Shown: one piece after another, positions 1 to 11,200 of the stretch
How the letters are laid out: each line of letters starts with the position of its first letter
How positions within the stretch are numbered: position 1 is the first letter of the stretch
Origin: Acridotheres tristis
Lineage: Eukaryota; Chordata; Aves; Passeriformes; Sturnidae
Direction of reading: 5' to 3'
Assembly (NCBI GenBank): GCA_037013685.1
Contig: CM072889.1
Span: 4,659,976-4,723,975 of the forward strand
DNA length: 64,000 nt
Program-made: the position numbers and the translations under genes
Notes under the pieces: generated by a model
What the model saw: only the letters and a program-made list of their open reading frames with translations
Told to the model about the DNA's origin: nothing
Database searches by the model: none

Positions 1-1434
1 GGGCACCTTCTGCCACAGGCTCCAGGACAGACCTTGGTTCCCGGCTGCAGAGTAGAGCACGTTCTTCACATCTGGTCCTGTCCTGACTGGGCCAAGGGCT
101 ACTGCATGAGCAATTTCCTGCTTTATCTGGGCAAAAGCTTGCTGCTGCTCAGGGCCCCAGTGGAAATCATTCTTCTTGTGAGTAACCAGGTAAAGAGGGC
201 TCACGATCTGACTGTACTCAGGAATGTGCATCCTCCAAAAACCTACGTCGCCTAAGAAAGCTTGTGTCTCCTTCTTGTTGGTTGGTGGGGACATAGCTGT
301 GATTTTGTTGATGACATCAGTAGGAATCTGACACCGTCCATCTTGCCACTTCACTCCCAGGAACTGGATCTCTTGAGCAGGTCCCTTAACTTTACTCTTC
401 TTGATGGCGAAGCTGGCTTCCAGGAGGATTCGGATGATTTTCTCTCCTTTCTCAAACACTTCTGCTGCTGTGTTCCCCCACACAATGATATCATCAATAT
501 ATTGTAAATGTTCTGGAGCCTCACCCTTTTCTAGTGTAGTCTGGATCAGTCCATGGCAGATGGTAGGACTGTGCTTCCACCCCTGGGGCAGTCGATTCCA
601 GGTGTACTGCACTCCCCTCCATGTGAAAGCAAACTGAGGCCTGCATTCTGCTGCCAGAGGAATGGAGAAAAATGCATTGGCGATATCGATAGTGGCGTAC
701 CACTTGGCTGCCTTGGACTCCAGCTCGTACTGCAGTTCCAGCATGTCTGGCACAGCAGCGCTCAGCGGTGGAGTCACCTCATTCAATGCACGATAGTCCA
801 CAGTCAATCTCTATTTTCCTTCAGATTTACACACAGGCCAGATGGGGCTGTTGAAGGGTGAGTGGGTTTTGCTGACCACCCCTTGGCTCTCCAGCTCTCG
901 AATCATCTTATGGATGGGAACCACAGCATCTCGAGTTGTTCTGTATTGTCGGCGATGCACTGTGGAAGTGGCAATTGGTACCTTTTGCTCTTCTCCCTTC
1001 AGAAGTCCTACTGTAGTTGGATTCTCGGACAGTCCAGGCAGGGTGTTCAATTGCTGGATGCCCTCTGTCACCACAGCTGCTATCCCAAATGCCCACCTGA
1101 ATCCTTTTGGGTCTTTAAAATACCCCCTTCGGAGGTAATCTATGCCCAAAATGCATGGGGCCTCTGGGCCAGTCACAATAGGGTGTTTTTTCCATTCATG
1201 TCCAGTCAAGCTCACATCAGCTTCCACCAAGGTAAAGTCCTGTGATCCACCTGTCACACCAGCAATAGAGACAGATTCTGCCCCCACATATCTTGATGGG
1301 ACTAATGTGCATTGTGCACCAGTATCAACCAAAGCTTTATACTTTTGTGGTTCCGATGTGTCAGGCCAACGAATACACACAGTCCGGAAAACACGGTTTT
1401 CCCTTGCCTCTCCCTGGCTAGAGGCAGGGCCCCT
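1..1434 (-). pseudogene. pol: ERV protease and reverse transcriptase (partial), one internal TAG
   Basis: This frame continues directly from gag after TAG 1435-1437. A retroviral aspartic protease comes first: LVDTGAQCTLVPS with active-site DTGA at 1315-1326, then ILGIDYL at 1132-1152. Reverse transcriptase follows with LTVDYRALN (about 781-808), YATIDIANAFFSIP (658-699), LPQGW (577-591), the catalytic YIDD (490-501) and FLGVKW (346-363). The connection region FLGDVGFWRM lies at 229-258. RNase H and integrase would lie left of the window. A TAG at 811-813 sits just before the LTVDYRALN block and would remove the catalytic RT. I followed the codons from there into the window edge and saw no frameshift. 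Pro and RT are fused without a separate start, which fits synthesis as a Gag-Pro-Pol product. Confidence 0.92.
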
Positions 1435-1437
1435 CTA
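1401..1437 (-). promoter_or_regulatory. Possible stop-readthrough signal at the gag/pro border
   Basis: The minus strand has TAG, a 5-base spacer AGGGG, then a hairpin. The 5' arm CCCTGCCTCT (1420-1429) pairs with AGAGGCAAGGG (1401-1411) over ten base pairs with one bulged A, and the loop is AGCCAGGG. Pro-Pol is in the same frame as gag, so suppression of this TAG would give Gag-Pro-Pol, as in gammaretroviruses, where a structure follows the UAG. The hairpin is seen in the sequence; its function is inferred. Confidence 0.45.
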
Positions 1438-3447
1438 AGCCTGTTTATCCTTCTTTCCTTGGGCATATGTCTTATAGGTTCCTTCAAGGGGATTGGACAT
1501 ACCATCATCATCATCATAGTTGGCAGCTTGGCTACGGGCAACTGGAGCTGCTCTCCTTTTGGTGGAACTTCCTCTTTGAGTCTTGCCTTCCTTCAGTTCA
1601 CGCACCCGTTGTGCCAGAGCAGCAGTAGATTTTCCATCCCATCTCCTCATGTTTTCTCCGCAATCACGTAGGAAGAACCACAGCTCAGCTCGTGGGGTGT
1701 ACCTCCTCTCCCCATCAGGGGAATGTCTGTGTTGGATACCAGGGCCTCTAATTTGTACTGCTGAGATTTGGAGAAGGTCCTCTTTAATCTCCTCCCTGAG
1801 TCTTTTATGATTTTCCTCTATCTTGTCTTCTAATTTCTGCAGACGTGTTTCCACAGCTGCAATTCTGGCATGTGTTGGGCCATGCACGGCATCTGCATAC
1901 GCTTGGAGCTTCTTTGCCATATCAAGCACAGTCTCATCCCTCTCATCCCGCTGCATTATTGCTAAAGCAGAAGCGTATTCATGGGGCCCAAGCCGTACAA
2001 GTTTTCACCACATCACAGATGTACACGGTACCAAGTCCGGATTTCTAGTTGTTATGTCATCTGAGAAGATAATCTCTGCCACTGCCATTTCTCTCAGGCG
2101 TTGGATCCCTTGTTCTATCATCTTCCACTGGGTCTGCTGCATATAAAGATCGTCTGCACACAGGTATCTTTGTGCTACACTGTCCAGGACCCGTGCCCAG
2201 AGGCTGTGAGGGTTAGGCCCCCTCATCATTCCTTGGTCAATGACAGGATCATGTGACAGGGATCCCAAATGCCTGGCTTCAGTGCCGTCCAGAATTGTAG
2301 CCTCGCCTGCAGCATCCCAAAGACGGACCAACCAACTAATTATAGACTCATCAGGTCATTGGGTGTAATCCTTTCTTAGGCCATGGAGGTCCTTTAGGGA
2401 AAAGGACTCAATATTGGCCTCTGATCTTGTACCAGTTGCTTTGACTCCTGGTTTTATGTCAGGAGGCGTTGAGGGTCCTTCTCCTGCATCATCATCATCA
2501 TCGTCATCCACTGGTCGATCAGTCTTGTCTGTGCACTTTCCACTTCTCGTGCTGGTAGCGACAGCCATTGGTTGAGGCTTACTGACAGGTTTAGCTGCTG
2601 GCTTAGGCTCACTGTCTGGTGTAGTTGCTGGCCTCGAGCCTGGGGTGTTGGCTGCAGCCTGAGTGACTGGGATAGTGGCTGATTTATCTGCCTGTTCCCC
2701 TTCCTCTGTCTGCTGCCCTACAGTATCTAGCAGGGTACAATAAGCATATGCCAGGGCCCAGCTCACTGCAATTATCTTCTTCTCCTTAGAATTATCATGG
2801 CACTTCTCTTTCAGGTACTTTGCCACCTCAGCTGGGTTCTGAATTTGTTCACATGGAAAATCCCAGGATGTAGGGTCAGAAAATTCCTTTAAGATTTGGC
2901 CCATATCCTCCCATTTCCCACACCACTCAGGATTTCTCACGCCTGGCTCTACTCTGGGGTCAGGGGTCTCAGCCCCTCTAGAAATCTCAGCTCTCATTCT
3001 AGAGAAACTGCAAACTGTGTAGAGAAAGCTTACCATATTAAACACCAGAAAGATGGTCTCTTTAACATTCAGGGGGAACTGAACATTCTCTAATAAGGAT
3101 GTAACAAATTCAGAGGAGAAGAAGGAAAACAAAGGCTGAAAAGCCTCATCCCCTGCTTCTCCTCTAACAAACTGAGTGCACAGCCATAACCAAGAACCAT
3201 ACATTCCTGGAATAGACTCCAGCACCTTTATAAATCTCCTGCAGGCCATTAAAACCAAGCCCAGCCCAATGGATATTCTGGTCAATGCTCCTCTGCTACA
3301 GAAACTACATATTAGGGACAATACCGGAGCTATTTCTGGATAAGAAAATAAACCTAGGGACCACAGAGGTATTAAGACCTCAAAAAACCCTAGGGACCAG
3401 GAACACATGCAGGCCTCCACCCCAAAAGACATGAATTTTAACAACAT
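1435..3447 (-). pseudogene. gag: ERV gag, one frame with two internal TGA stops
   Basis: The structural polyprotein of the provirus. The first ATG downstream of the primer-binding site is at 3447-3445; the same frame is open further upstream through the leader into the LTR. About 150 strongly hydrophobic residues come first. A second ATG at 2997-2995 starts a hydrophilic part, which includes a Pro/Lys/Ser-rich linker and an acidic run of seven Asp (about 2490-2511). A likely coiled coil follows, rich in Lys/Glu/Leu heptads (about 1800-1920). The end is basic with a DDDD run. No CCHC zinc knuckle is visible. TGA codons at 2356-2358 and 2005-2007 break the frame, and the frame ends at TAG 1435-1437. 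Each internal stop is one substitution from a sense codon, so the copy decayed by point changes. Gag identity rests mainly on position between PBS and protease. Confidence 0.8.
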
Positions 3448-3528
3448 AGCCAATAACTGCTCTATACCAACACAAAGTAATTTGAACCAAATTATTATTA
3501 GAACAGGGTTTTTTTCCCACTTTTCCAA

Positions 3529-3546
3529 GCCCTGAGATGGGCGCCA
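3529..3546 (-). other. Primer-binding site, tRNA-Lys-like
   Basis: The minus strand reads TGGCGCCCATCTCAGGGC beginning 8 bp inside the LTR end. The first nine bases (TGGCGCCCA) fit the 3' end of tRNA-Lys; the remaining bases diverge from the usual Lys primer site, so the primer identity is tentative. Confidence 0.6.
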
Positions 3547-3554
3547 AAAGTATT

Positions 3555-4283
3555 TGTCCTGGTTTAGGGCAAATTTGGGGGAAAACCTCTGGAAGGAGCC
3601 CCCAGACAGCAAACCCCATGACTCCTCCCCCCCACCACCGGGTTCGGGAAGAATTTCCTCAGAGAAGAGTGGGAAAAAAAAACCTGTTTATTTAACAAGC
3701 AAAACACTCCCCAACACAGGGAAAGAAACAACACCAGCTGACAAAAAACCTCTTTCACTGTTCTGAAGGGATGACAAACTCAGTCTCTCCGGCGAGTGGT
3801 CGCCCAGTTATCAGTCTCTGGCGCTGGGGAATGACTGCTGCAGGTGACAGAGTGTAGACTCCTGGTGTTTCTTGGGGTTTCCCAGGTCCCCGTCCAGAAC
3901 AGGTTCAGATGGTATCCAAGAGAGGGAGGGGAAGGGGTGGAAAAAGAAAACAGTCCAGGGAAAAGTTGGACTGCCTAGCTGAACTAACTAATAAGCAAAA
4001 GCAAGGGCAAAGCGAAGGAAAGAAAAAGAGGCAGAAGCGAGCAAGCAGGCAAGCAAGCAAGCCAGCAGAGCTAAAACCTCTCCTAAACATAGACCATGGG
4101 GGAGGTGAGGTGGCTGATAACAAGACAAAACAAAGCTTCACTTTCAGAGTCAGTCCTGAAAGCACAGGACGTAATACCAAACATAATCAGAACACACGAT
4201 TGGAGATACAAACACCATAACATCACCCTAGGACACAAGTACAGGTTTAACAGGGAGAAGTTACCTAGTGTTGACTAAGGACA
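3555..4283 (-). repeat. 5' LTR of the ERV
   Basis: The 729-bp segment has perfect 6-bp inverted termini (TGTCCT at 3555-3560, AGGACA at 4278-4283), giving the canonical TG...CA ends. Its inner end is 8 bp from the primer-binding site, which fixes it as the 5' LTR of a minus-strand provirus. An AATAAA signal is present on the minus strand at 3687-3692, followed by a run of T. The U3 side holds a short imperfect AAGC-type tandem repeat at 4035-4067. I could not assign a TATA box. The right flank begins GGTAG (4284-4288), which should recur left of the 3' LTR if it is the target-site duplication; that side is outside the window. Confidence 0.85.
3687..3692 (-). promoter_or_regulatory. Polyadenylation signal AATAAA in the ERV LTR
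   Basis: The plus-strand bases TTTATT read as AATAAA on the transcribed strand, about 130 bp before the inner LTR boundary. This is a usual place for the R/U5 polyadenylation signal. Confidence 0.6.
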
Positions 4284-7200
4284 GGTAGTCCTGAATATCA
4301 GTATGTTCAGCTTGCTTTTTTTTTCTAGTCCTTGTTGGCTGCCTTCTTCCTTTGCCTTGTCCTTTGTTTCTGCTTTGTCCCTGGCATGTTTTCATGTGTG
4401 ATTCTGCTGTACATGCATGGGTGGTGTGATCTGTGTATATTTCTTAGCTGCCAAATGTAATCTGAGAAATGCTCAAGTGTGTTGTTCAATTCCAGATTGT
4501 GGAATTCTTGGTGTGAAAGGCAGGAGACCCTGCCTAATTTTTTTGTTTAAAAAATATTATCTTTCCATAAATAAGAGCTTCACAAAACTCACTTGTTGAA
4601 ACCTCAGAAAAAAGAGATCTTCCCAAGTGTGCAAATTGTTGCTATTAATTTGTTTAGCATGTCAATTTTTAATTTTTTTTTTCCCTGAAGTTGCCTGGTT
4701 TTGTAGCTGAATAATAACTCCAACTGGTTTTAAAGTGACACAGGATCATCTTTCTCCATCTTAGGAATGTCTGCTTTTTACCAGTGCTTCCCATTCCTTT
4801 GGATACTATGGCAACTGTATGTATAAATTTTGTGTGTAAACCAGCAAATGAAGCTTTATAGTACGTGAAATATTATGAAGCTTTATTTTATGTGAAAAGG
4901 GAACCATTGTTTCACCTGGATCTCTGTATATTTGGTGCTAGGATTTTATACCATGAAAACACCTTTTCCAGGGAAGCAAATGAAGCTGTTTGTCTTCTTC
5001 ATCTACTGAAATAGTGTTTAAGAAATGTAAAGTTTGGGACACTTTTGTGATTTTGCCTAAAATTCCTTGACCTCATTCAGTTGAGAAATGTGTGTCTGTC
5101 TTTGGAAATAGCTATGGCAAATGGGCACTTGGGGCTAGTGTGTGCAGGTTGAAGAGGAAGACTATTTATCACAGAATTCTGGAATATATATATATGTAAA
5201 AAATTATTTTCTGGTACTGCAGATGGTCTTACAAATCTGTATCTTAAAATTTATTGAGGAAGAAGGTGCAGTGATGTAATTGGATTCACTGCACCTTAGG
5301 GGAACATCTATGAAGATCTCTATCGTAGCATGCAAGGCTTGGAGTGCCATGAAAATTTTGTGTGCATTAAAAGGAGCTGTAAATGCAGCAGGAACTCACA
5401 GTGGGGAATCTGCCAATGACAAAAGTATCGACTGCCCAGCATGGGGCTCCCCTAAGCAGAGACTTTACTGATTAGAGTGAAAACCCCTTTGTTTTTAGGT
5501 ACATTGGCATTGTAAATAGTATGCAGATATAAATAAACTGCCTCATGTTGCTACTAAAAAGCTTGGAGTGGTGATGGCAAAGGTTTGGGTGTTATCCTAA
5601 AGAGGTACATTACATGCTTCATCTTTTGGGAATCTACAGACAAATGGAAGTGTTCAAAGTGTGGAAAGAAAGGAGAGAGGCAATATGAAACTGGTGAGGA
5701 CAGGCTGAGTGAACTGTGGGTTTTTTTAGACTAAAAAGGGCACCTCTGAGTTTGCAATATATAAAGGTTTGTTGTGAAGAAAAATTTCATGAATTATTTT
5801 CCAGCTGTTGCAGAAAGTAAGAGAAGTGAATAATGAATTGACTTCAGAAATACTCTCAAACTAAAGGGACTGTGAAACTTTAGAGCTGGTTGCTTGTGGA
5901 AGTCATGAAATGTGCTTCACTGATTAACTCACTGTGGATTAAAACCCAGTTGGATGATTTATAGTAAAGGCAGATAACATATGCTTTTTATCCTGCCTCA
6001 GAACAGGGGAAACAGCCACTTGAAGTTATTGTCAGCTCTTTCAACTCATCTCCATCTGCATGTTAAGATGAGGAACAGATATTTACAGAGCTGCTGTAGG
6101 TTTAATTAACACTACAGAGGGTATCATTTTCTTGCCCATCTGTGTGAGAGTCCCCAAATATGACACCATTGCTGCTCCAGAAAAGCAAGTCAGTGTTAAA
6201 CTTAGTAATGAACACAGGACTAAAAGCCATTCTGTAAACAAGACAAGTCTTATCAGTGATGTCCTACACAAATAAATCTACTTTTTGTCAATAAATGTTC
6301 AAAATAGGTTTCCTGTATGAAGACCCTGACAAGTATATATCAAATTTCTTATCTGAAGAAGGAAGAGGTAAATTGGGCAGAAACATACTAGCTGGTGTTA
6401 TTCAACATTTGGAGTCCTATGCACCGGGTCTCATTGGAAATGTAAATGAGCAGATCAGTTTGGGAGTGGAAGAAAGATTCCAGCTGTAGCCTAGAAGTAG
6501 TCTCCAGATATCTTAAGACTCCATGTGTTTCCATACTTACTAGAAGGAGCTAGATCCAAAAAGAGATGAACATTTCACTGTGTTGAATTGCATGGAAATT
6601 TTGGAATCCCAGAGGAGATTGCTCATTTTGTCCAGTCCAGAAAATGTCTGTGCTATGCCAGGAAAGCAACTGTGATGTTAGTCCACCTTTGTCAGAAACT
6701 GAGCTGTGCCCCAATGGGAAATACCTTCTGAACTGATTAAAATTCCTGAAAAATAAAAGTTATGTGTTGAACTTGTTTACAGTTTTAAAACTTCCAAACA
6801 GAAAAAGCAATTTAAGTCACTGAGCACTTTAAAGATAATTATATCAACATGAAGAAAAGCTTTACTTTAGGACTTCTTGGTAGGAAAACAAACCAAAACC
6901 AACCCCCAAAAAGATTTTTGTTCTACAAATGCAAAATTAGTTGTGTATTGGAGCACCAGATAAAATTTAACAGCTGCAATTAAAGATACTCCCTTAGTCG
7001 TGTATTATATAAGATTAATACAATCCTAGTGTCAGGCCTCCAACTATACCACCAGAAAAACACTACTGGGAGAGTAAAGTACTTCTGGAAAACTGCATAG
7101 GGAAAGGAGTTTATGGAAATGTAACTCTCCAGCTTAAACAACTGATGTTGACACTTCTCTTTTCATAAAATAATTATTCAATGCATTAACATTTTCTTTG

Positions 7201-8173
7201 TACTTTTACTTTTCCTGATGGCCTGTTTGGAGTGAAAAGATAATATCAGAGATGGTGACAGTGTGTTTCTTCCCCATGTCTTTTATAACACCCAGGTTAA
7301 TTCTTCTTCAATGTTTAGGAATATAGCATGTACTGCCCCAAACTAGGGGTAATTTCAACAGAGCTGTGACAAGCATAACCCTGGTCGTCCAATTGTTGTC
7401 CCTGGGACATCTTTTCAAAACCTGAAAAAATGAATTAAATAATAGGCAAGGTCCTTTTTTTTAAAAAAAGGACATGTAGGGTTTTATTTCATCTGGAATA
7501 CCCCTTTCAATCTCACTTTCTCCTGCTGGGTTTGTTTTATATTTGATTAGTTCTAGGAGATGGATTTTGACATTTGAAGTATGTGTAATAGAAAGAGAAT
7601 AATGACATAGCTGGGATTACAGAAAAATATTTGCCCTTGAAAATGGTAATGCATTGTTAAATACCGGATGCATCATATCTGAGTATAATAAAATCAAAGT
7701 GGAAATTGAATGATTTTGTGGGGAATGAATAGTCTCAGTGTGTGACAGAAGAAGGGACCTTGGCAATTCTAGCAGTGCAGCACAGCTGAAAATGGATTTT
7801 GTAGCATGGGCTCATTGGGTTTCGAAACCTGTATTTTGTTTTAAGTCCAACATTGAAAAACAAATGAAATAATATCAGTATTAAAATTGAAAAAAAAAAA
7901 ATTAAAATTACTTGAATTAAAAATAACCAATGATCTTCCAGTCAGTTCAGACCTCACATAAATCCTTGGATAAGCTCCCCCAAGAGCCATGGTATGTTGA
8001 TTCCTCAAATGAGAGGAATCCTATTAGTGCTGCTGAGGGGTTTAGGAAATGGGAAGTTATTTGCAGGGTGGACCATACCTGATTTGCAGTGTGGCTCCTG
8101 TGAGGGCTGTGTTGGCACAGCTGGGTTGAGCTGAGGGCTGGAACAGGAGTCTAGTGCGTGAGAGAAAGGGAGG
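4284..8173. other. Non-coding stretch, nothing recognised
   Basis: AT-rich flank of the ERV insertion. Open frames are at most about 64 codons and resemble nothing I recognise. T-rich and A-rich runs are common (about 4314-4325 and 7890-7900). Confidence 0.6.
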
Positions 8174-8201
8174 AGAGTATTTAACCTCTGTTAAATACTC
8201 T
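8174..8201. repeat. Perfect inverted repeat, 12-bp arms
   Basis: AGAGTATTTAAC, then CTCT, then GTTAAATACTCT. The arms are fully complementary, which would allow a tight hairpin with a 4-base loop. No neighbouring gene gives it a role. Confidence 0.8.
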
Positions 8202-11200
8202 GTTAAACTGCAGCCATCTGCAGTGCCTGCAGTTTGGGATGCACTGGAGCACACATCTTTCCTCAACTCCTCTCTTTCTGGCATAGTGGTGTGCAGATAT
8301 GTTTATTCCCAGTTTTCTGGTCAGGGATAAACTGTGCTGAGAGGAGAGAAATGGGTGAAGAGTCCTCTGGGGCCAGTAGGATTGGTCACGATGTTTTGGT
8401 TTTGTAGGTGGTTGGGCTGTTTTGTTGTTTTAATTCAAGCCATTGAAGTCAACTCTCTGGAGAATTTCTGGCAGCGTGTTAGTTTTCAAATCAAACTGAA
8501 GTGATGGCAACCACCTGCTGTAGCTGGTGCTTGTGCTGGGGCAGCACTTTAGTGGCTGATAATATGATACTGGAAAGGTCGGTTTTGTCTGTGTTTTTAC
8601 TCCCATTAATGGTTCTCAGCCTTCCAGATAAGCCATGTGCTGGGCCCCAGCTGTTGCTCTGAGTGTTTATAGATGGGCTGGGTCCACTTTTGGGCTGAGC
8701 TGGGAATTACAGGTGATGAAGCCTTCTCCAGGTCTCCATTCCCCACAGCTCTCTGTGTTGAGGGTGGCCCTCAGAATACTGTTACTAATAAAGTGTATTG
8801 GCTGGAAGGGAATTTCAGGAGTCCTTTTTTGATAATCTTTCATCAAACTGGAGGAAATTTTGGCTTGATTCTTGGATCTAAGCACTTGATTAACTTATCT
8901 ACCTTATGTATCTACTCTTGCCTTTCTCTATCCTCTGCTGCTCTGGAAACTGCACACTGCTGGAATTTGCCCAGCACCTCTACACTGCTGGATTTCTGCT
9001 CCTGGCAGAGACATTCCTGGGGCTCATCTGACTCCAGCTGGGGAGAGGTTTGTTGTGCCTCTGGCATGTTTAGGCTGTAACAAATGCAATGAATTTAAAG
9101 AAATGATTCGCTGTTTGTTGTGCTGGAGTCTTCCACTCCTATTTTTAAAGATGTTCTTCCTGGTTGCTGTGGGCTTTGTCCTCGGAAGTCAGAGCAAGAG
9201 CTGGTTATCAGGGTATGGAACATGCTGCCACAAAGTTGTGTGTGATGTGCTCCCCATCTCTAACTGGAAAAATATCTTAAGGATCTCCATCATCCTTTTC
9301 CTTTGTGGCAGGATTGGGGGAAGACCTAGCCCAGCTGTGCCCCTTCTCTGTGTGGACACATCAAGCAGCTATGTCTGGATCTATGCTTCCATCCTGTGCA
9401 CTTCCTGAGCACGGGAACTGTTTTTCCTCAAATCCAAACGAAGGTGAGACTTGATGCACACCTTTGGTAACCCCTTCAGAAAGGGACTTTGGGAGCTCAA
9501 TTGCTCTACGTTGCAAGTCTCATAGCATTCCTTGTGCTGTGTTATTTGCCCTTCCCTTGTGCTCTGACTGTGCTGTGACATCTCTTAAGAAGACATCTAT
9601 TTTCCTGGCCCCCTAGAACAGGTGTCCCTCACTATGGATTCCCCAAATGCACACAGGCAGCTGTTTGCTCTTCCCCTGACTCACAGGCATGTCTGCTCTG
9701 CAGCGCTCTTTGATGATTTCCAGGGTTGGCCTTTCAGGTTTCCAAACACACTGATCTTGTGATGTGCTGTGTGCCAGCTGACTTCACTTTAAAACACAGA
9801 AGTGCCCCTTCTTATTAATCTTTCTCTTCTGTAGCACTTGTGGCTGGTGTCATTCAGCTGTGGAGAATTCTTAACAACTTTCAGTGTTCTTTCAGTTCCT
9901 GTTTGCACATGTCTGATATTGAAAAGTTTCTGTTATTTAAACATGCAGGTCTTTGCAAGGAAACTGACTTTCCTGATTGACGTGACTAGTCATTGTTCTG
10001 CAGTGGATTTTTTCTTGATGTAGGGGCAAAGTCCATAATTTCAGACAAAATTAATCATTTGTTCCCTAAGTGATCCATCAAGTTGTGTGCTGTCACATGT
10101 TTCTGAAACTGATGTCTCATACACCTGTTCCAAGGTTGGTACTTCAGAATTTCTGGGGGTAATTGTTGGAGAACTGTAGGTGCTTTTGTGGAAATAGGCA
10201 GGTTAATATATACATATATGTGTTGTATGTGTATATTAATAAATATGTCCATATAATATATTTTTATATATAAATATATTTATTATATACATACTTACAT
10301 CATGAATACTCAAGGTTAGTGCACGGAATCTGTGGTGGGATCTGCTCCTAGAGTAGTCAAAATAATACTATTTAGAGAATAGGAAACTGTTTGGAAAGTG
10401 CTCGAGATTGTTAGGAAATAAAGACTGACTGAGACAAGAAATTAAATCGCACATCAACTGAATGGATGGTGAGGCCAGAGGAAAGCCTGAACACTGGAAT
10501 TAAGTGACTCTGGTCTGTGAGATGGTTCTCTCAACAGATACAATGGAAAACAGGAGTTAAAGGACATGCTTAGCATCAGGAGTGGCAAGAACACAAAGTG
10601 ATAGTATCAGCTATATTGGCTAAAGGTGGGCAAAAAATATTGTGCAGTAAAAGATGGATTGTTAGACTAATAAATTAATACATGGTGTAAGGGGACACCT
10701 AGAATGGGATGAATGTGTTAAATATGAATAAGCAAAACCAGTGTTGGCTCCAGTTTTGTAGATGTTCCAGCTCCTCTGGACTGCTTATTTTTGTGTAAGG
10801 ACTCACACTGGGATGTTAATCAGCATATCCAGCCATTAATCTATTTTATAGCTACAACATCACTGTTGTTGATGTCAAAAAATACATCTCTAGAAATGGT
10901 AGTGAGTTATAGTTGGGACTATACAGTTAACAGTGGATACTTTTCCATGAGTTCAAAAGGCCTCCTGCAAAAAATCAGATGTACTGCAAAGTTGCTGATG
11001 ATGCTGATACTGGTTTAGAATATGGTGTAGTCAAAGTGATAAAACTGACAAACTGCAGGGAAAATGCAGACAGGTTATTCCTTCTTTTTCCTTGAACATA
11101 CATTCTGTGCTTTTCCAAAACTTTATGCAAATGTCAGTAATATAGAAAATAATCTGTCCAAAGTAGTTCTAGATTTTTTTATTGAGGTTGGTTACTTTTT

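Larger units (their letters stand above)
1..4283 (-). mobile_element. Endogenous retrovirus, 5' portion (LTR-gag-pro-pol), truncated by window edge
   Basis: This is a provirus read right to left: LTR (3555-4283), primer-binding site (3529-3546), gag (1435-3447), protease and reverse transcriptase (1-1434). The rest of pol, any env and the 3' LTR lie beyond the left edge. Translation of the minus strand keeps one frame from the gag start to base 1, broken only by TGA at 2356-2358, TGA at 2005-2007, TAG at 1435-1437 and TAG at 811-813. I found no frameshift in the codons I followed through pol. The RT and protease motifs are retroviral. The RT style and a Gag without CCHC zinc knuckles suggest a class III (ERVL/spuma-related) element, but the class is inferred. 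The few lesions suggest a fairly young insertion that is currently defective. Confidence 0.93.

Noticed and set aside
34..1438. Plus-strand frames across the first 1.4 kb
   Set aside because: They are antisense shadows of the ERV protease and RT.
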